Source: Pseudobdellovibrio sp043760925 (GTDB taxonomy: Bacteria; Bdellovibrionota; Bdellovibrionia; Bdellovibrionales; Bdellovibrionaceae). Taken from it: a DNA stretch of 64,000 bases. The notes below the pieces were generated by a model. The model made no database searches. It was not told the DNA's origin and saw only the letters and a list, made by a program, of their open reading frames with translations. Within the stretch, counting starts at the first letter, position 1. Each line of letters opens with the position of its first letter. The translations under genes were made by a program, and so were the position numbers. The stretch is from contig JAYUOK010000075.1 of the NCBI GenBank assembly GCA_043760925.1, positions 62,001-126,000 on the forward strand, in the 5' to 3' direction. Shown here piece after piece: positions 16,816 through 24,694 of the stretch.

Positions 16816-18069
16816 TTAGTGGGCTCTTCTTACTTTTGCGCCTAGTTTTGTTAGTTTGTTTTCTAGGTTTTCGTAGCCTCTATCTAAATGGTAGATTCGG
16901 CTTACATGGGTTTCGCCCTTTGCTACTAATCCGGCTAATACTAATGAGGCACTTGCTCTTAGATCGGTTGCCATCACTGGTGCTGCTGATAATCCACCGG
17001 GTTTTCCACGCACAACGGCTACTTGGGTTTTTGGTGTGATGTCGGCCCCTAGTCGCATTAATTCTGTTACGTGCATAAATCTGTTTTCGAAAACTGTTTC
17101 TGTGATGACGCTTGTGCCTTTTGCTACTGTCATCAAGGCCATGAACTGTGCTTGTAGATCTGTTGGGAATAGTGGATGTGGGGCTGTTGTAATGTCGACG
17201 CCTTCCCATGAACTAAGTGGGCGTACTCGCATTGATGTATCTGTTAAATCTATTTTGAAACCGCTTTCTCGCATTTTTAAAATTAATCCATCTAAATCAT
17301 GTGGTTGGCATTTTGTTACCGTTACGTCACCGCCGGTAATGGCTCCGGCAATCAGTAATGTGCCCGCTTCGATTCTGTCGGCCATGATTGAATGCCTTGC
17401 TGGGGTTAGTTTTGCGACACCTTCGATACGGATTACGCTTGTGCCTTGTCCGGTGATTTTTGCGCCCATTTTATTTAGGTAATTTGCTAGGTCGACGATC
17501 TCGGGTTCTTTTGCGGCATTTTCAATTGTTGTGATGCCTTCGGCTAAAGTTGCGGCCATCAATAAATTTTCAGTTCCACCTACGGTCGTTTTTTCAAAAA
17601 ATACAGTTGCGCCTTTTAGTTTTTTTGCTTTTGCTAAAACGTATCCATCTTTTAATTCGATTTCTGCGCCAAGTGCTTTCATTGCGTCTAAGTGAAGATC
17701 AATTGGACGGGTTCCGATCGCGCAGCCCCCTGGTAATGATACAACGGCTTCACCGTATTTTGCTAAGATCGGCCCTAGGCAAAGAATACTTGCGCGCATT
17801 TTTCTAACCAAATCATAATGTGCTTCAAAAGTTTTTAGTTTTTGAACCTGAACTTTGAATGTGTGACCTTCCCGCTGACTCGTGCAGCCAAGACTTGCTA
17901 GCAAACCCGCCGTTGATTCGATGTCTTTAAGTACGGGAACATTATCAAAATGATGTTCGCCTTCTGCTAGTAGAGTTGAAAATAAAATAGGTAATGCGGC
18001 ATTTTTTGCTCCGCTTGTTTCGACGGTGCCATTTAACTGAGTGCCATGCGTAATGATCATTGTATCCAT
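16816..18069 (-). CDS. murA: UDP-N-acetylglucosamine 1-carboxyvinyltransferase
   Basis: First committed step of peptidoglycan synthesis: transfers enolpyruvate from PEP to UDP-GlcNAc in the cytosol. It shows the substrate-binding SGAKNA (19-24, Lys22) and the loop GGCAIGTRPID with Cys116, the residue alkylated by fosfomycin. Length of 417 is typical. The ATG at 18069 follows AAGGA. prmC ends 24 bp upstream. The rpmE-prfA-prmC-murA order is a widely conserved arrangement. A single murA is seen in this window. Confidence 0.97.
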   Translation of the reverse strand: MDTMIITHGTQLNGTVETSGAKNAALPILFSTLLAEGEHHFDNVPVLKDIESTAGLLASLGCTSQREGHTFKVQVQKLKTFEAHYDLVRKMRASILCLGPILAKYGEAVVSLPGGCAIGTRPIDLHLDAMKALGAEIELKDGYVLAKAKKLKGATVFFEKTTVGGTENLLMAATLAEGITTIENAAKEPEIVDLANYLNKMGAKITGQGTSVIRIEGVAKLTPARHSIMADRIEAGTLLIAGAITGGDVTVTKCQPHDLDGLILKMRESGFKIDLTDTSMRVRPLSSWEGVDITTAPHPLFPTDLQAQFMALMTVAKGTSVITETVFENRFMHVTELMRLGADITPKTQVAVVRGKPGGLSAAPVMATDLRASASLVLAGLVAKGETHVSRIYHLDRGYENLENKLTKLGAKVRRAH

Positions 18070-18093
18070 ATGAATTCCTTTATATGGCTTTAA

Positions 18094-18948
18094 TTATCGA
18101 ACGCTTTTTATGATTCGATCAAGTCCTGACAAGTCTTTTAATATTTGAACGCTAGAAAAAGTTTTTAAACTCTCGAAATGTTGTTTAACTTCAGGGCCCT
18201 GCTTGTGTCCCATTTCAAAAAGCATCATTCCAGGACTTTTTAAAAGGGTACATGCTTTATTAGACCAGTTGAATAGAAGCTCAAGACCTTGGTTTTTTGC
18301 GAACAGCGCTTCATGTGGCTCAAACTTTTTTACCTCTGGCTGAACTAAAGTGTCGCCTTCATCGATATAGGGCGGATTCGATACGATTAGGTCAAATTGC
18401 CCGATTTTGCTAAAATCAAAAGTATCTATATCTGCATTTAGTATTGTCGTTCGCTCCGTCAGATCTAGTTTTTCTGTGTTATTTAAAAGGTAATTAAATG
18501 CAGCTTCAGATTTTTCAATACTAACTAAAGTAGCTTGCGCATGATTTTTAATAATCGATAAGCCAATGCAACCCGTGCCGGATCCTAAATCTAGAATTCG
18601 GGGGCTTTCAATACTATTTTTTTTAATAAAACTACTGGCTTCTTCGACAATGGCTTCAGTTTCGGGCCTCGGGATTAATACTCCACTGCCGACTTCGAAA
18701 ACTTGGCCGTAAAAACCTTTTTCTTTTACGATGTACGCAACGGGCTCGCCCATTGACCTTCGCTTAATAGAATCTCGGCAAAGTGAGATCTCTGCTTCGC
18801 TGAGCGGTTGTTCGTATTTTACGTAAATTTGAACGCGGTCCATTTTCAATGCGTGGGCAATCAGTAACTCGGCATCAAGTCTTGGGGTTTCAATCTTTTT
18901 GTCTTTAAAAAACTGGACTGATTTTTCGAAAACTTCTTTTAATTTCAT
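18094..18948 (-). CDS. prmC: Release factor glutamine methyltransferase
   Basis: Methylates the GGQ glutamine of RF1 and RF2, raising termination efficiency. The N-terminal helical domain is followed by the SAM-binding LDLGSGTGCIG (119-129) and catalytic NPPY (191-194). Length of 284 is normal. It begins three bases after the prfA stop, coupling the modifying enzyme to its substrate gene. Confidence 0.96.
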   Translation of the reverse strand: MKLKEVFEKSVQFFKDKKIETPRLDAELLIAHALKMDRVQIYVKYEQPLSEAEISLCRDSIKRRSMGEPVAYIVKEKGFYGQVFEVGSGVLIPRPETEAIVEEASSFIKKNSIESPRILDLGSGTGCIGLSIIKNHAQATLVSIEKSEAAFNYLLNNTEKLDLTERTTILNADIDTFDFSKIGQFDLIVSNPPYIDEGDTLVQPEVKKFEPHEALFAKNQGLELLFNWSNKACTLLKSPGMMLFEMGHKQGPEVKQHFESLKTFSSVQILKDLSGLDRIIKSVR

Positions 18949-18951
18949 TTA

Positions 18952-20028
18952 TTAATTTGTGATCGCTTGCTTCTTCAGAGCTTCAGCCTGGAAGTGCGCG
19001 ACTAACGCATCGATTAAATATTCAAACTGCCCGCCCATCACTTGATCAAGCTGATGAATCGTTAGACCAATTCGATGATCTGTAATTCGCGTCTGCGGAA
19101 AATTGTAAGTACGAATGCGCTCGGAACGATCGCCCGTTCCAATTTGATCAAGCCTTGCGTCTGAGGCCTCTTTTAAGACCTTATCGTCTTCTAATTTTTG
19201 TAGCTTCATCGCTAAGATTTGGAATGCACGGTCTTTATTTGAGTGCTGAGACTTTCCCTCTTGGCAGTGAACTAAAATTCCCGTTGGTATATGGTGAAGA
19301 CGAACTGCTGATTCAGTTCTGTTGACTGACTGTCCACCCGCTCCGCTGGCGCGCATGACGTCGATTCTTATATCTTTCATATCAATTTTAATATCATTCA
19401 CTTCGGCTTCAGGAATCACCGCGACCGTTACGGTTGAGGTATGAATTCTTCCGGCTGCTTCAGTTTTTGGAACTCGCTGTACGCGGTGAACGCCTGATTC
19501 GAATTTCATTTTCGAAAATACGGATTCACCCGAAATCATTGCGATTACTTCTTTTGCTCCGCCAACGTTTCCGTCTGAGTAAGAAAGTAGTTCAGCTTTC
19601 CAGCCCTGAGTTGATGCATAGCTTGCGTAACCGCGAAATAATTCATCGGCAAACAACGAAGCCTCATCTCCACCGGCACCCGCCCGAATTTCTAGCATGA
19701 TATTCTTATCGTCGTTTGGATCTTTTGGAATGAGAGATAATTTAAGTTCGGTTTCAATTTTTGGTAATTGCTCTTCAAGCTCTTTAATTTCTTCACGAAT
19801 CATTTCTTTCATTTCTGAATCTGACTCTGAAGTTAACATGGCTTTGCTTGATTTTAAATTTTCAGTTTTCTTTTTAAAATCTCGGTAAAGCACTACGATT
19901 TTTTCTAAATCGGAAAGCTCTTTCATTAATGAGCGGTATTGTTTTTGATCAGAAGCAATGTCTGGGCGTTGAAGTGATAAATTAACTTCTTCGTACCGGG
20001 ACTCAACTTGATCTAACTTTGAAAACAT
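18952..20028 (-). CDS. prfA: Peptide chain release factor 1
   Basis: Recognises UAA and UAG and triggers peptide release. The stop-codon discriminator PxT is present as PKT (187-189), which separates RF1 from RF2 (SPF). The catalytic GGQ is at 231-233 within ASGAGGQSVNRTESAVR. Length of 358 is typical, and unlike many prfB genes no frameshift is needed. It lies upstream of prmC, which modifies Gln233. Confidence 0.97.
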   Translation of the reverse strand: MFSKLDQVESRYEEVNLSLQRPDIASDQKQYRSLMKELSDLEKIVVLYRDFKKKTENLKSSKAMLTSESDSEMKEMIREEIKELEEQLPKIETELKLSLIPKDPNDDKNIMLEIRAGAGGDEASLFADELFRGYASYASTQGWKAELLSYSDGNVGGAKEVIAMISGESVFSKMKFESGVHRVQRVPKTEAAGRIHTSTVTVAVIPEAEVNDIKIDMKDIRIDVMRASGAGGQSVNRTESAVRLHHIPTGILVHCQEGKSQHSNKDRAFQILAMKLQKLEDDKVLKEASDARLDQIGTGDRSERIRTYNFPQTRITDHRIGLTIHQLDQVMGGQFEYLIDALVAHFQAEALKKQAITN

Positions 20029-20110
20029 ATTTCACCTTTTTAATAATTCTAAAGCGCTTTGCCAATCTGATGCGTGTCTTAAAAAACAAAAGCTGGGCTT
20101 TTAGAAAAGC

Positions 20111-20135
20111 AAAAGCGGCTTTTGGGGCCGCTTTT
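20111..20135. terminator. Bidirectional terminator after rpmE, within a hairpin array
   Basis: AAAAGCGGC (20111-20119) and GCCGCTTTT (20127-20135), loop of 7; U-rich on both strands. Two more hairpins sit between it and the rpmE stop: GCTCTT/AAGAGC (20143-20159) and CCGGTC/GACCGG (20159-20176). It separates rpmE from prfA. Confidence 0.75.
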
Positions 20136-20199
20136 ATTGTATGCTCTTTTTTCAAGAGCCGGTCGCTGAAGACCGGGCCGCCTGGCCTGAATGTGAAAG

Positions 20200-20454
20200 T
20201 TACTTTGCTGCTGGTTTTGCGTATTTTTTCTTAAAACGATCAATACGACCTTCAGTATCCATTACACGTTGCTTGCCTGTGTAAAATGGGTGAGAAGCTG
20301 AAGAGATCTCGACTTTAACTAATGGATATTCTTTGCCATCAGTCCAAGTGATTTTATCTTTAGAATCAATTGTTGTTGTACCAATAAATGAGAAGTCACA
20401 TGACATATCTTTAAATACGACTGTTTTTACTTTAGGGTGTAATCCGTCTTTCAT
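20200..20454 (-). CDS. rpmE2: 50S ribosomal protein L31, zinc-free (type B) form
   Basis: Small L31 protein bridging the two ribosomal subunits. The YPLVKVEISSASHPFYTGKQ segment is diagnostic of the family. The CxxC zinc ligands of the C+ form are missing; only a single Cys remains (DMSCDFSF), so this is the C-/type B paralogue, which in many bacteria is derepressed when zinc is scarce. I set the start at ATG 20454 behind AAGGAAACGGT, giving 84 residues. The frame extends upstream without support. No Zur-like box is evident by eye. Confidence 0.92.
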   Translation of the reverse strand: MKDGLHPKVKTVVFKDMSCDFSFIGTTTIDSKDKITWTDGKEYPLVKVEISSASHPFYTGKQRVMDTEGRIDRFKKKYAKPAAK

Positions 20455-20635
20455 ACCGTTTCCTTTATGTATTGAATTCGAAGACTTAGGTGATAGCATA
20501 ATGATCACTCTAGGCTCAAGGGAAAAGCACTTTCTTTTGGAATAATTTCTGATTGAAATTTTGTTTTTAAGGATGGTCCCTTAGAAGTCTAAGTTGATTT
20601 TTAAACTAGTTATTTCAAGTACTTAGGTGAAATAA

Positions 20636-21316
20636 ATGAAAACAGCTGTTGTTATCGGTTCGACGGGCCTTATTGGCCAACAACTTGTCGACAAACTGGC
20701 CCAAGAAGGTACTTGGACGCATATACTAGCGATTTCTCGTAAATCTATGACATGGAATAGTCCAAAAATTCGCACGCTTAACTTCGACTTTATTAATTGG
20801 TCTGAACTTGAAATGCAGATTCAATCATTTGCAGGAACCCGCGGATTGGACTTTTTTTGTTGTTTAGGAACGACGATCGCGAAAGCAAAGTCGGAATCTG
20901 CGTTTAAAAAAGTAGATCTTGAATCAGTCGTCCAATTTGCTCGCCTTGCGGGCCGGTGCCGGGCTGATCAACTTTTTATTGTTTCGAGTCTGGGGGCAGA
21001 TGAAAATTCAAAAGCCTTTTATAACCGTGTCAAAGGACAAATGGAGACGACTGTAAAAAATGAATTTTCAGGCACCCTTCACTTCTTTCGGCCCAGTCTT
21101 TTGCTAGGAGATCGAGAAGAATTTCGATTTGGAGAGCGAGTCGCCATTTTATTAGCGCCGGTCATTTCACTCTTTTTAGTTGGAAGAATGTCAAAATATC
21201 GGCCAATTTCTGCTGCTTGCGTAGCTAAAGCAATGACATTGCTAGCTTCTAAAAAAATCTTGGCAAATACCATGGTGATTGAAAATTCAGAGATACATCA
21301 AATTTGTAATGGATGA
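20636..21316 (+). CDS. Atypical SDR oxidoreductase, HTATIP2/TIP30-like
   Basis: NAD(P)-binding Rossmann protein of the extended/atypical short-chain dehydrogenase class. The dinucleotide motif GSTGLIG is at 8-14. FIVSSLGAD (about 118-126) and FYNRVKG (Tyr and Lys spaced as YxxxK) sit where the SDR catalytic Ser-Tyr-Lys would be, and FRPSLLLGDREEFRFGE is typical of the TIP30-like branch. Substrate unknown. Length of 226 fits. The gene is monocistronic and its stop abuts the stop of the convergent neighbour with no gap. Confidence 0.8.
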   Translation: MKTAVVIGSTGLIGQQLVDKLAQEGTWTHILAISRKSMTWNSPKIRTLNFDFINWSELEMQIQSFAGTRGLDFFCCLGTTIAKAKSESAFKKVDLESVVQFARLAGRCRADQLFIVSSLGADENSKAFYNRVKGQMETTVKNEFSGTLHFFRPSLLLGDREEFRFGERVAILLAPVISLFLVGRMSKYRPISAACVAKAMTLLASKKILANTMVIENSEIHQICNG

Positions 21317-22189
21317 TTATTCTGAAACTTCCAGATTGGGAACTAGAATCGAATTAATTTGAAGACAGTTATTCAGGGGACTGAAAACTAAAGTTACCTT
21401 GTCTTGTCCGCCAGCCTTCACAACGATATTAACTTTATTTGTATCGCCTTCGACTGTTTGCGCAGGTTCAATTTGATCTGATCCTTCAGAAAGATTTTTA
21501 ACGGTTTTAATAATTGAAGATATTTTTTCCGGGCAGCCCACATCAGAGTCTGGCATCCCCATCCAAACAACTTCATTATTCGCCAATAGCTTAGGAAGAA
21601 TATCGAAGTTCTTCTTTTGCATTTCAGATAATAGCGTAGTTTTTAAATCTGCTTCGCCGAAGCAGATTTTATCTTCTGGTAAAACAAACGATTCAATGTA
21701 TGCATCGAGCACGTGTTGCGAATCGCAAGTTACGGGACCCAAGTAGAATTCCCACGGTTTCATTTCGCGTGCAAACTTAAGCAAGTCTAAAGCTTTGGCT
21801 TTATCTGTTTTACCCATGAAGTGGGCTAAATCGACTGATAGGTCTGGATACATTCCCTCGCGCCGAAATTGGGTCTGGTGATCGATTACAAAATAGACGT
21901 CTTTGCAGTTTTCAACATTTGCGCGAAACTCTGCGTTCATATTATCTGCGTTGGTCATTTCAGAAATTTTAATGGCTGATTGCTGACAATCACTTTGCAA
22001 TTGTGAAGAAATCGTCGGCGCCCCTTCAAATTGTTCTTGGGTCATTGTATCTACGGTTTGTGAGCCCCGAATTTTTGATAAAGAAAAGTAAGCAATAGTT
22101 CCAACAATTGCGATGGCAGAAATAGATGCCGTCGCAAAAATAATCTGTCTTTTTCTACTTTTTGGATTTTGTTCATCATTCGGTTGCAA
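21317..22189 (-). CDS. Membrane-anchored protein, function unknown
   Basis: Not recognised. 290 residues: a short charged cytosolic start (MQPNDEQNPKSRKRQ), one membrane helix (about 16-38), then an envelope-exposed domain containing several cysteines (DCQQ, ENC, VTCDSQ, KICFGE, VGCPE, NNCLQI) that could form disulfides. The apparent start is TTG 22189, four bases past the rho stop; the ribosome site is weak. Its position directly after rho suggests cotranscription, without implying a shared role. Confidence 0.65.
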   Translation of the reverse strand: MQPNDEQNPKSRKRQIIFATASISAIAIVGTIAYFSLSKIRGSQTVDTMTQEQFEGAPTISSQLQSDCQQSAIKISEMTNADNMNAEFRANVENCKDVYFVIDHQTQFRREGMYPDLSVDLAHFMGKTDKAKALDLLKFAREMKPWEFYLGPVTCDSQHVLDAYIESFVLPEDKICFGEADLKTTLLSEMQKKNFDILPKLLANNEVVWMGMPDSDVGCPEKISSIIKTVKNLSEGSDQIEPAQTVEGDTNKVNIVVKAGGQDKVTLVFSPLNNCLQINSILVPNLEVSE

Positions 22190-22192
22190 GCT

Positions 22193-24019
22193 TTACCCGT
22201 TCATACCTTTCAAGAAGTCAGCATTTGTCTTAGATCTTTCGATTTTATCCATCAAAAATTCCATTGCATCAACAACATTCATCGGGGCTAAGACTTTCCG
22301 TAAAATCCAAAGCCTATTCAAATCAGTTTTATCAATTAAAAGATCTTCTTTACGTGTTCCAGACTTATTAATATCTAAACATGGGAAGATTCTCTTTTCC
22401 ATTAATTTACGATCTAAGTGGATCTCGGCATTACCAGTTCCCTTAAATTCTTCAAAGATAACTTCATCCATTCGTGAACCGGTATCAATTAAAGCCGTTG
22501 CAATAATTGTTAATGAGCCACCCTCTTCAATGTTTCGGGCCGCTCCGAAGAACCTTTTAGGCTTGTGAAGTGCATTTGAATCGACACCGCCCGATAAGAT
22601 TTTTCCTGATGGTGGGACAACTGTGTTATAGGCGCGAGCTAATCGCGTAATAGAATCAAGCAAAATGACGACGTCGTGCTTATGCTCAACTAACCGCTTT
22701 GCTTTTTCTAAAACCATCTCTGCAACTTGAACGTGACGAGTTGGTGGTTCATCGAAAGTTGAACTGACAACTTCACCTTTTACGGTTCTTTGCATGTCGG
22801 TTACTTCTTCTGGTCGCTCATCAATCAGCAATACGATTAATTTTACTTCAGGATGATTTGCCGTAATTGCGTTAGCAATGTTTTGCATAAGTACGGTTTT
22901 ACCCGTTCTTGGTGGCGCAACAATTAGGGCGCGCTGACCCTTACCTAGTGGCGACATCAAATCAACAATTCGAGTTGTCATTTCAGTTTGTAAATGTTCA
23001 AGCCGTAACATCTTTTGTGGGTAAAGCGGCGTTAAGTTATCAAATAAGATTTTGTCTTTGCTGCCCTCGGGCGCTTCGTAATTCAATGAATCAACTTTAA
23101 TTAAAGCAAAGTAACGTTCGCCTTCTTTAGGCGGTCGCACGGTCCCCGTCACTAAGTCACCGGTTCTTAAACCGAACTTTCTCATCTGTGATGGAGAAAC
23201 GTAAATGTCATCTGGCCCTGGTAAGTAGTTGTAATCGGGAGACCGTAGAAATCCGTATCCATCAGGCAAGATTTCTAAAACGCCTGATCCGTAAATATCA
23301 CCCAGCTTCGCTGCACGCTTTAAAATTTCAAAAACCATATCTTGTCGGCGCATACCGGCAGCGTTTTCGATTTTTAATTTTGTCGCAAGGTCTGTTAGAA
23401 CTTGGATGTTTTTAGATTTTAAATCTTTTGAGTTCAGCCAGCTTTTTTCTTCTTCATTCAAATTAATATCGGCTAAATCGATATCATGGTCGTTTGACGG
23501 CGCGCTTTGAACTTGTGGCGGCTGTTCATGCTCGTCACGATTGCGATCAAATCTTTCGCGAGGAAAGTTATCACGTCTTTGATTGTTATTATTATTGTTG
23601 TTATTGCTAAATCTATTTTGGTTATTGTTATGTCGATGATTGTTGTTGTGATGCCCGCCGCCGCCGCCTTGTCGATCGCCGCCACCACCACTGCTTCCGC
23701 CTTGGTTGTTGCTAAACTTTCGGAATTCGCGTCGAGGTGGTTGATCATTTGATTGCTGTGGCGCCGCTGGCGGTGCAACGTTCGGCGATGCGCTAACTGG
23801 CGCTGCAGGAGCTGGTGTGTTTGCGTTTTGTTCCGGTGCAGGTGCCGGTGGTGGAACTTTCGGTTGCGGAGGGTCTTTAGGTTGGGAAGATTCCTTCACA
23901 TTTGTTGCGGGAGCGGCTGATTTTTCGTTGCTTGGTTCTGGCGCCGGAGAGGCTTCTTCAGATGTAGCTTTACGAGTTCTTTTTTTAGCGGGCTCTATGA
24001 CGACTTCTTTTTTAGCCAA
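22193..24019 (-). CDS. rho: Transcription termination factor Rho with long disordered N-terminal extension
   Basis: Hexameric RNA helicase that ends transcription. Residues from about 186 on are a canonical Rho: N-terminal helical domain, cold-shock-like RNA-binding part with GYGFLRS (254-260), Walker A APPRTGKT (368-375), LIDERPEEVTDM and the SGGVD segment. The first 185 residues are unlike most Rho proteins. They comprise a basic start, a Pro/Ala-rich stretch (40-95), a Gly-rich patch (108-122) and an Asn/His/Arg-rich patch (124-150) with eight consecutive Asn (139-146). The whole is 608 residues against about 420 in E. coli. Start is TTG 24019 with AAGGAG eight bases upstream. Confidence 0.96.
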   Translation of the reverse strand: MAKKEVVIEPAKKRTRKATSEEASPAPEPSNEKSAAPATNVKESSQPKDPPQPKVPPPAPAPEQNANTPAPAAPVSASPNVAPPAAPQQSNDQPPRREFRKFSNNQGGSSGGGGDRQGGGGGHHNNNHRHNNNQNRFSNNNNNNNNQRRDNFPRERFDRNRDEHEQPPQVQSAPSNDHDIDLADINLNEEEKSWLNSKDLKSKNIQVLTDLATKLKIENAAGMRRQDMVFEILKRAAKLGDIYGSGVLEILPDGYGFLRSPDYNYLPGPDDIYVSPSQMRKFGLRTGDLVTGTVRPPKEGERYFALIKVDSLNYEAPEGSKDKILFDNLTPLYPQKMLRLEHLQTEMTTRIVDLMSPLGKGQRALIVAPPRTGKTVLMQNIANAITANHPEVKLIVLLIDERPEEVTDMQRTVKGEVVSSTFDEPPTRHVQVAEMVLEKAKRLVEHKHDVVILLDSITRLARAYNTVVPPSGKILSGGVDSNALHKPKRFFGAARNIEEGGSLTIIATALIDTGSRMDEVIFEEFKGTGNAEIHLDRKLMEKRIFPCLDINKSGTRKEDLLIDKTDLNRLWILRKVLAPMNVVDAMEFLMDKIERSKTNADFLKGMNG

Positions 24020-24320
24020 GCAGGGCTCCTTTTGAGGTAGTGCTATTTTGTGATACGTGGTTCAAATTTTGAATTTAATTGATTAAAGTTTGGGGTGAAT
24101 CCTTATTACTTAATTTCTTTTCCTTGGGCGATTTTTTGTTTATTTTTTTGTATGATTCTTTATAGAAAAACTAATTACGGATTGAACTCAATATGACTTT
24201 CGTCCCTTATAAAGTCAAATTATTCCGATTAAATGTCCCAAATTGAGAAAACATTAACTTTTTCAGCAAGTTAGCCGATATGTTATCAAATCCCACCGCT
24301 CAAAGTTAATGGAGGTTTGA
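24020..24320. other. 301-bp divergent region between rho and the PilZ gene
   Basis: AT-rich, non-coding. It must hold the promoters of rho (minus) and the PilZ gene (plus); I cannot pick confident -35/-10 pairs. One feature stands out: TGACTTT (24194-24200) and AAAGTCA (24211-24217), a perfect 7-bp inverted repeat with a 10-bp spacer, a possible operator. Rho genes are often attenuated in their leaders, but I see no leader peptide. Confidence 0.5.
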
Positions 24321-24686
24321 ATGGAAACGACGAATTCACCAGCACCGAGAACGCCCCTTTATTTAGAGGTGCATTTCCGCAGAAATTACGCGCGCCAAGA
24401 CACCGCGGGAATTTTAAAAAATATCAGTTTATCTGGAGCATTTTTAGAGATTTCTAATCATGATTTACATTTAGATGAAAAAGTAAGTCTTACTTTCGTC
24501 GTGGGAACACGCGAAAGAAAAATTGCCGCTCAAATCGTATGGAAAAATTCGATGGGTGCCGGTATTAGATTTTTACCGTTAAACAACAGAGACGTTCAAA
24601 TCGTTGATGATCTTATTTATTATGTAGAATCGAAGCGAATGGGCCACCGAGGAATTCTCGATGGCATTCTTAAAAAAGTTTCGTAA
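24321..24686 (+). CDS. Single-domain PilZ protein (candidate c-di-GMP receptor)
   Basis: 121 residues, essentially one PilZ domain. The RxxxR motif (RRNYAR; Arg21 and Arg25) and the second motif NISLSGAFLE (34-43, the [D/N]xSxxG pattern) are both intact, so c-di-GMP binding is expected. The ATG follows GGAGG. In bdellovibrios, c-di-GMP governs the switch between predatory and prey-independent growth and motility; which output this one serves is unknown. It converges with a LysM lipoprotein gene only 8 bp away. Confidence 0.9.
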   Translation: METTNSPAPRTPLYLEVHFRRNYARQDTAGILKNISLSGAFLEISNHDLHLDEKVSLTFVVGTRERKIAAQIVWKNSMGAGIRFLPLNNRDVQIVDDLIYYVESKRMGHRGILDGILKKVS

Positions 24687-24694
24687 TTAATTGA

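Noticed and set aside
16626..17039. 137-codon plus-strand frame antisense to murA end
   Set aside because: Shadow of murA; Leu/Arg/Phe-rich composition typical of reverse-frame translation.
23473..23778. Isoleucine-rich and histidine-rich frames overlapping the rho extension
   Set aside because: Arise from shifted reading of Asn-codon repeats.
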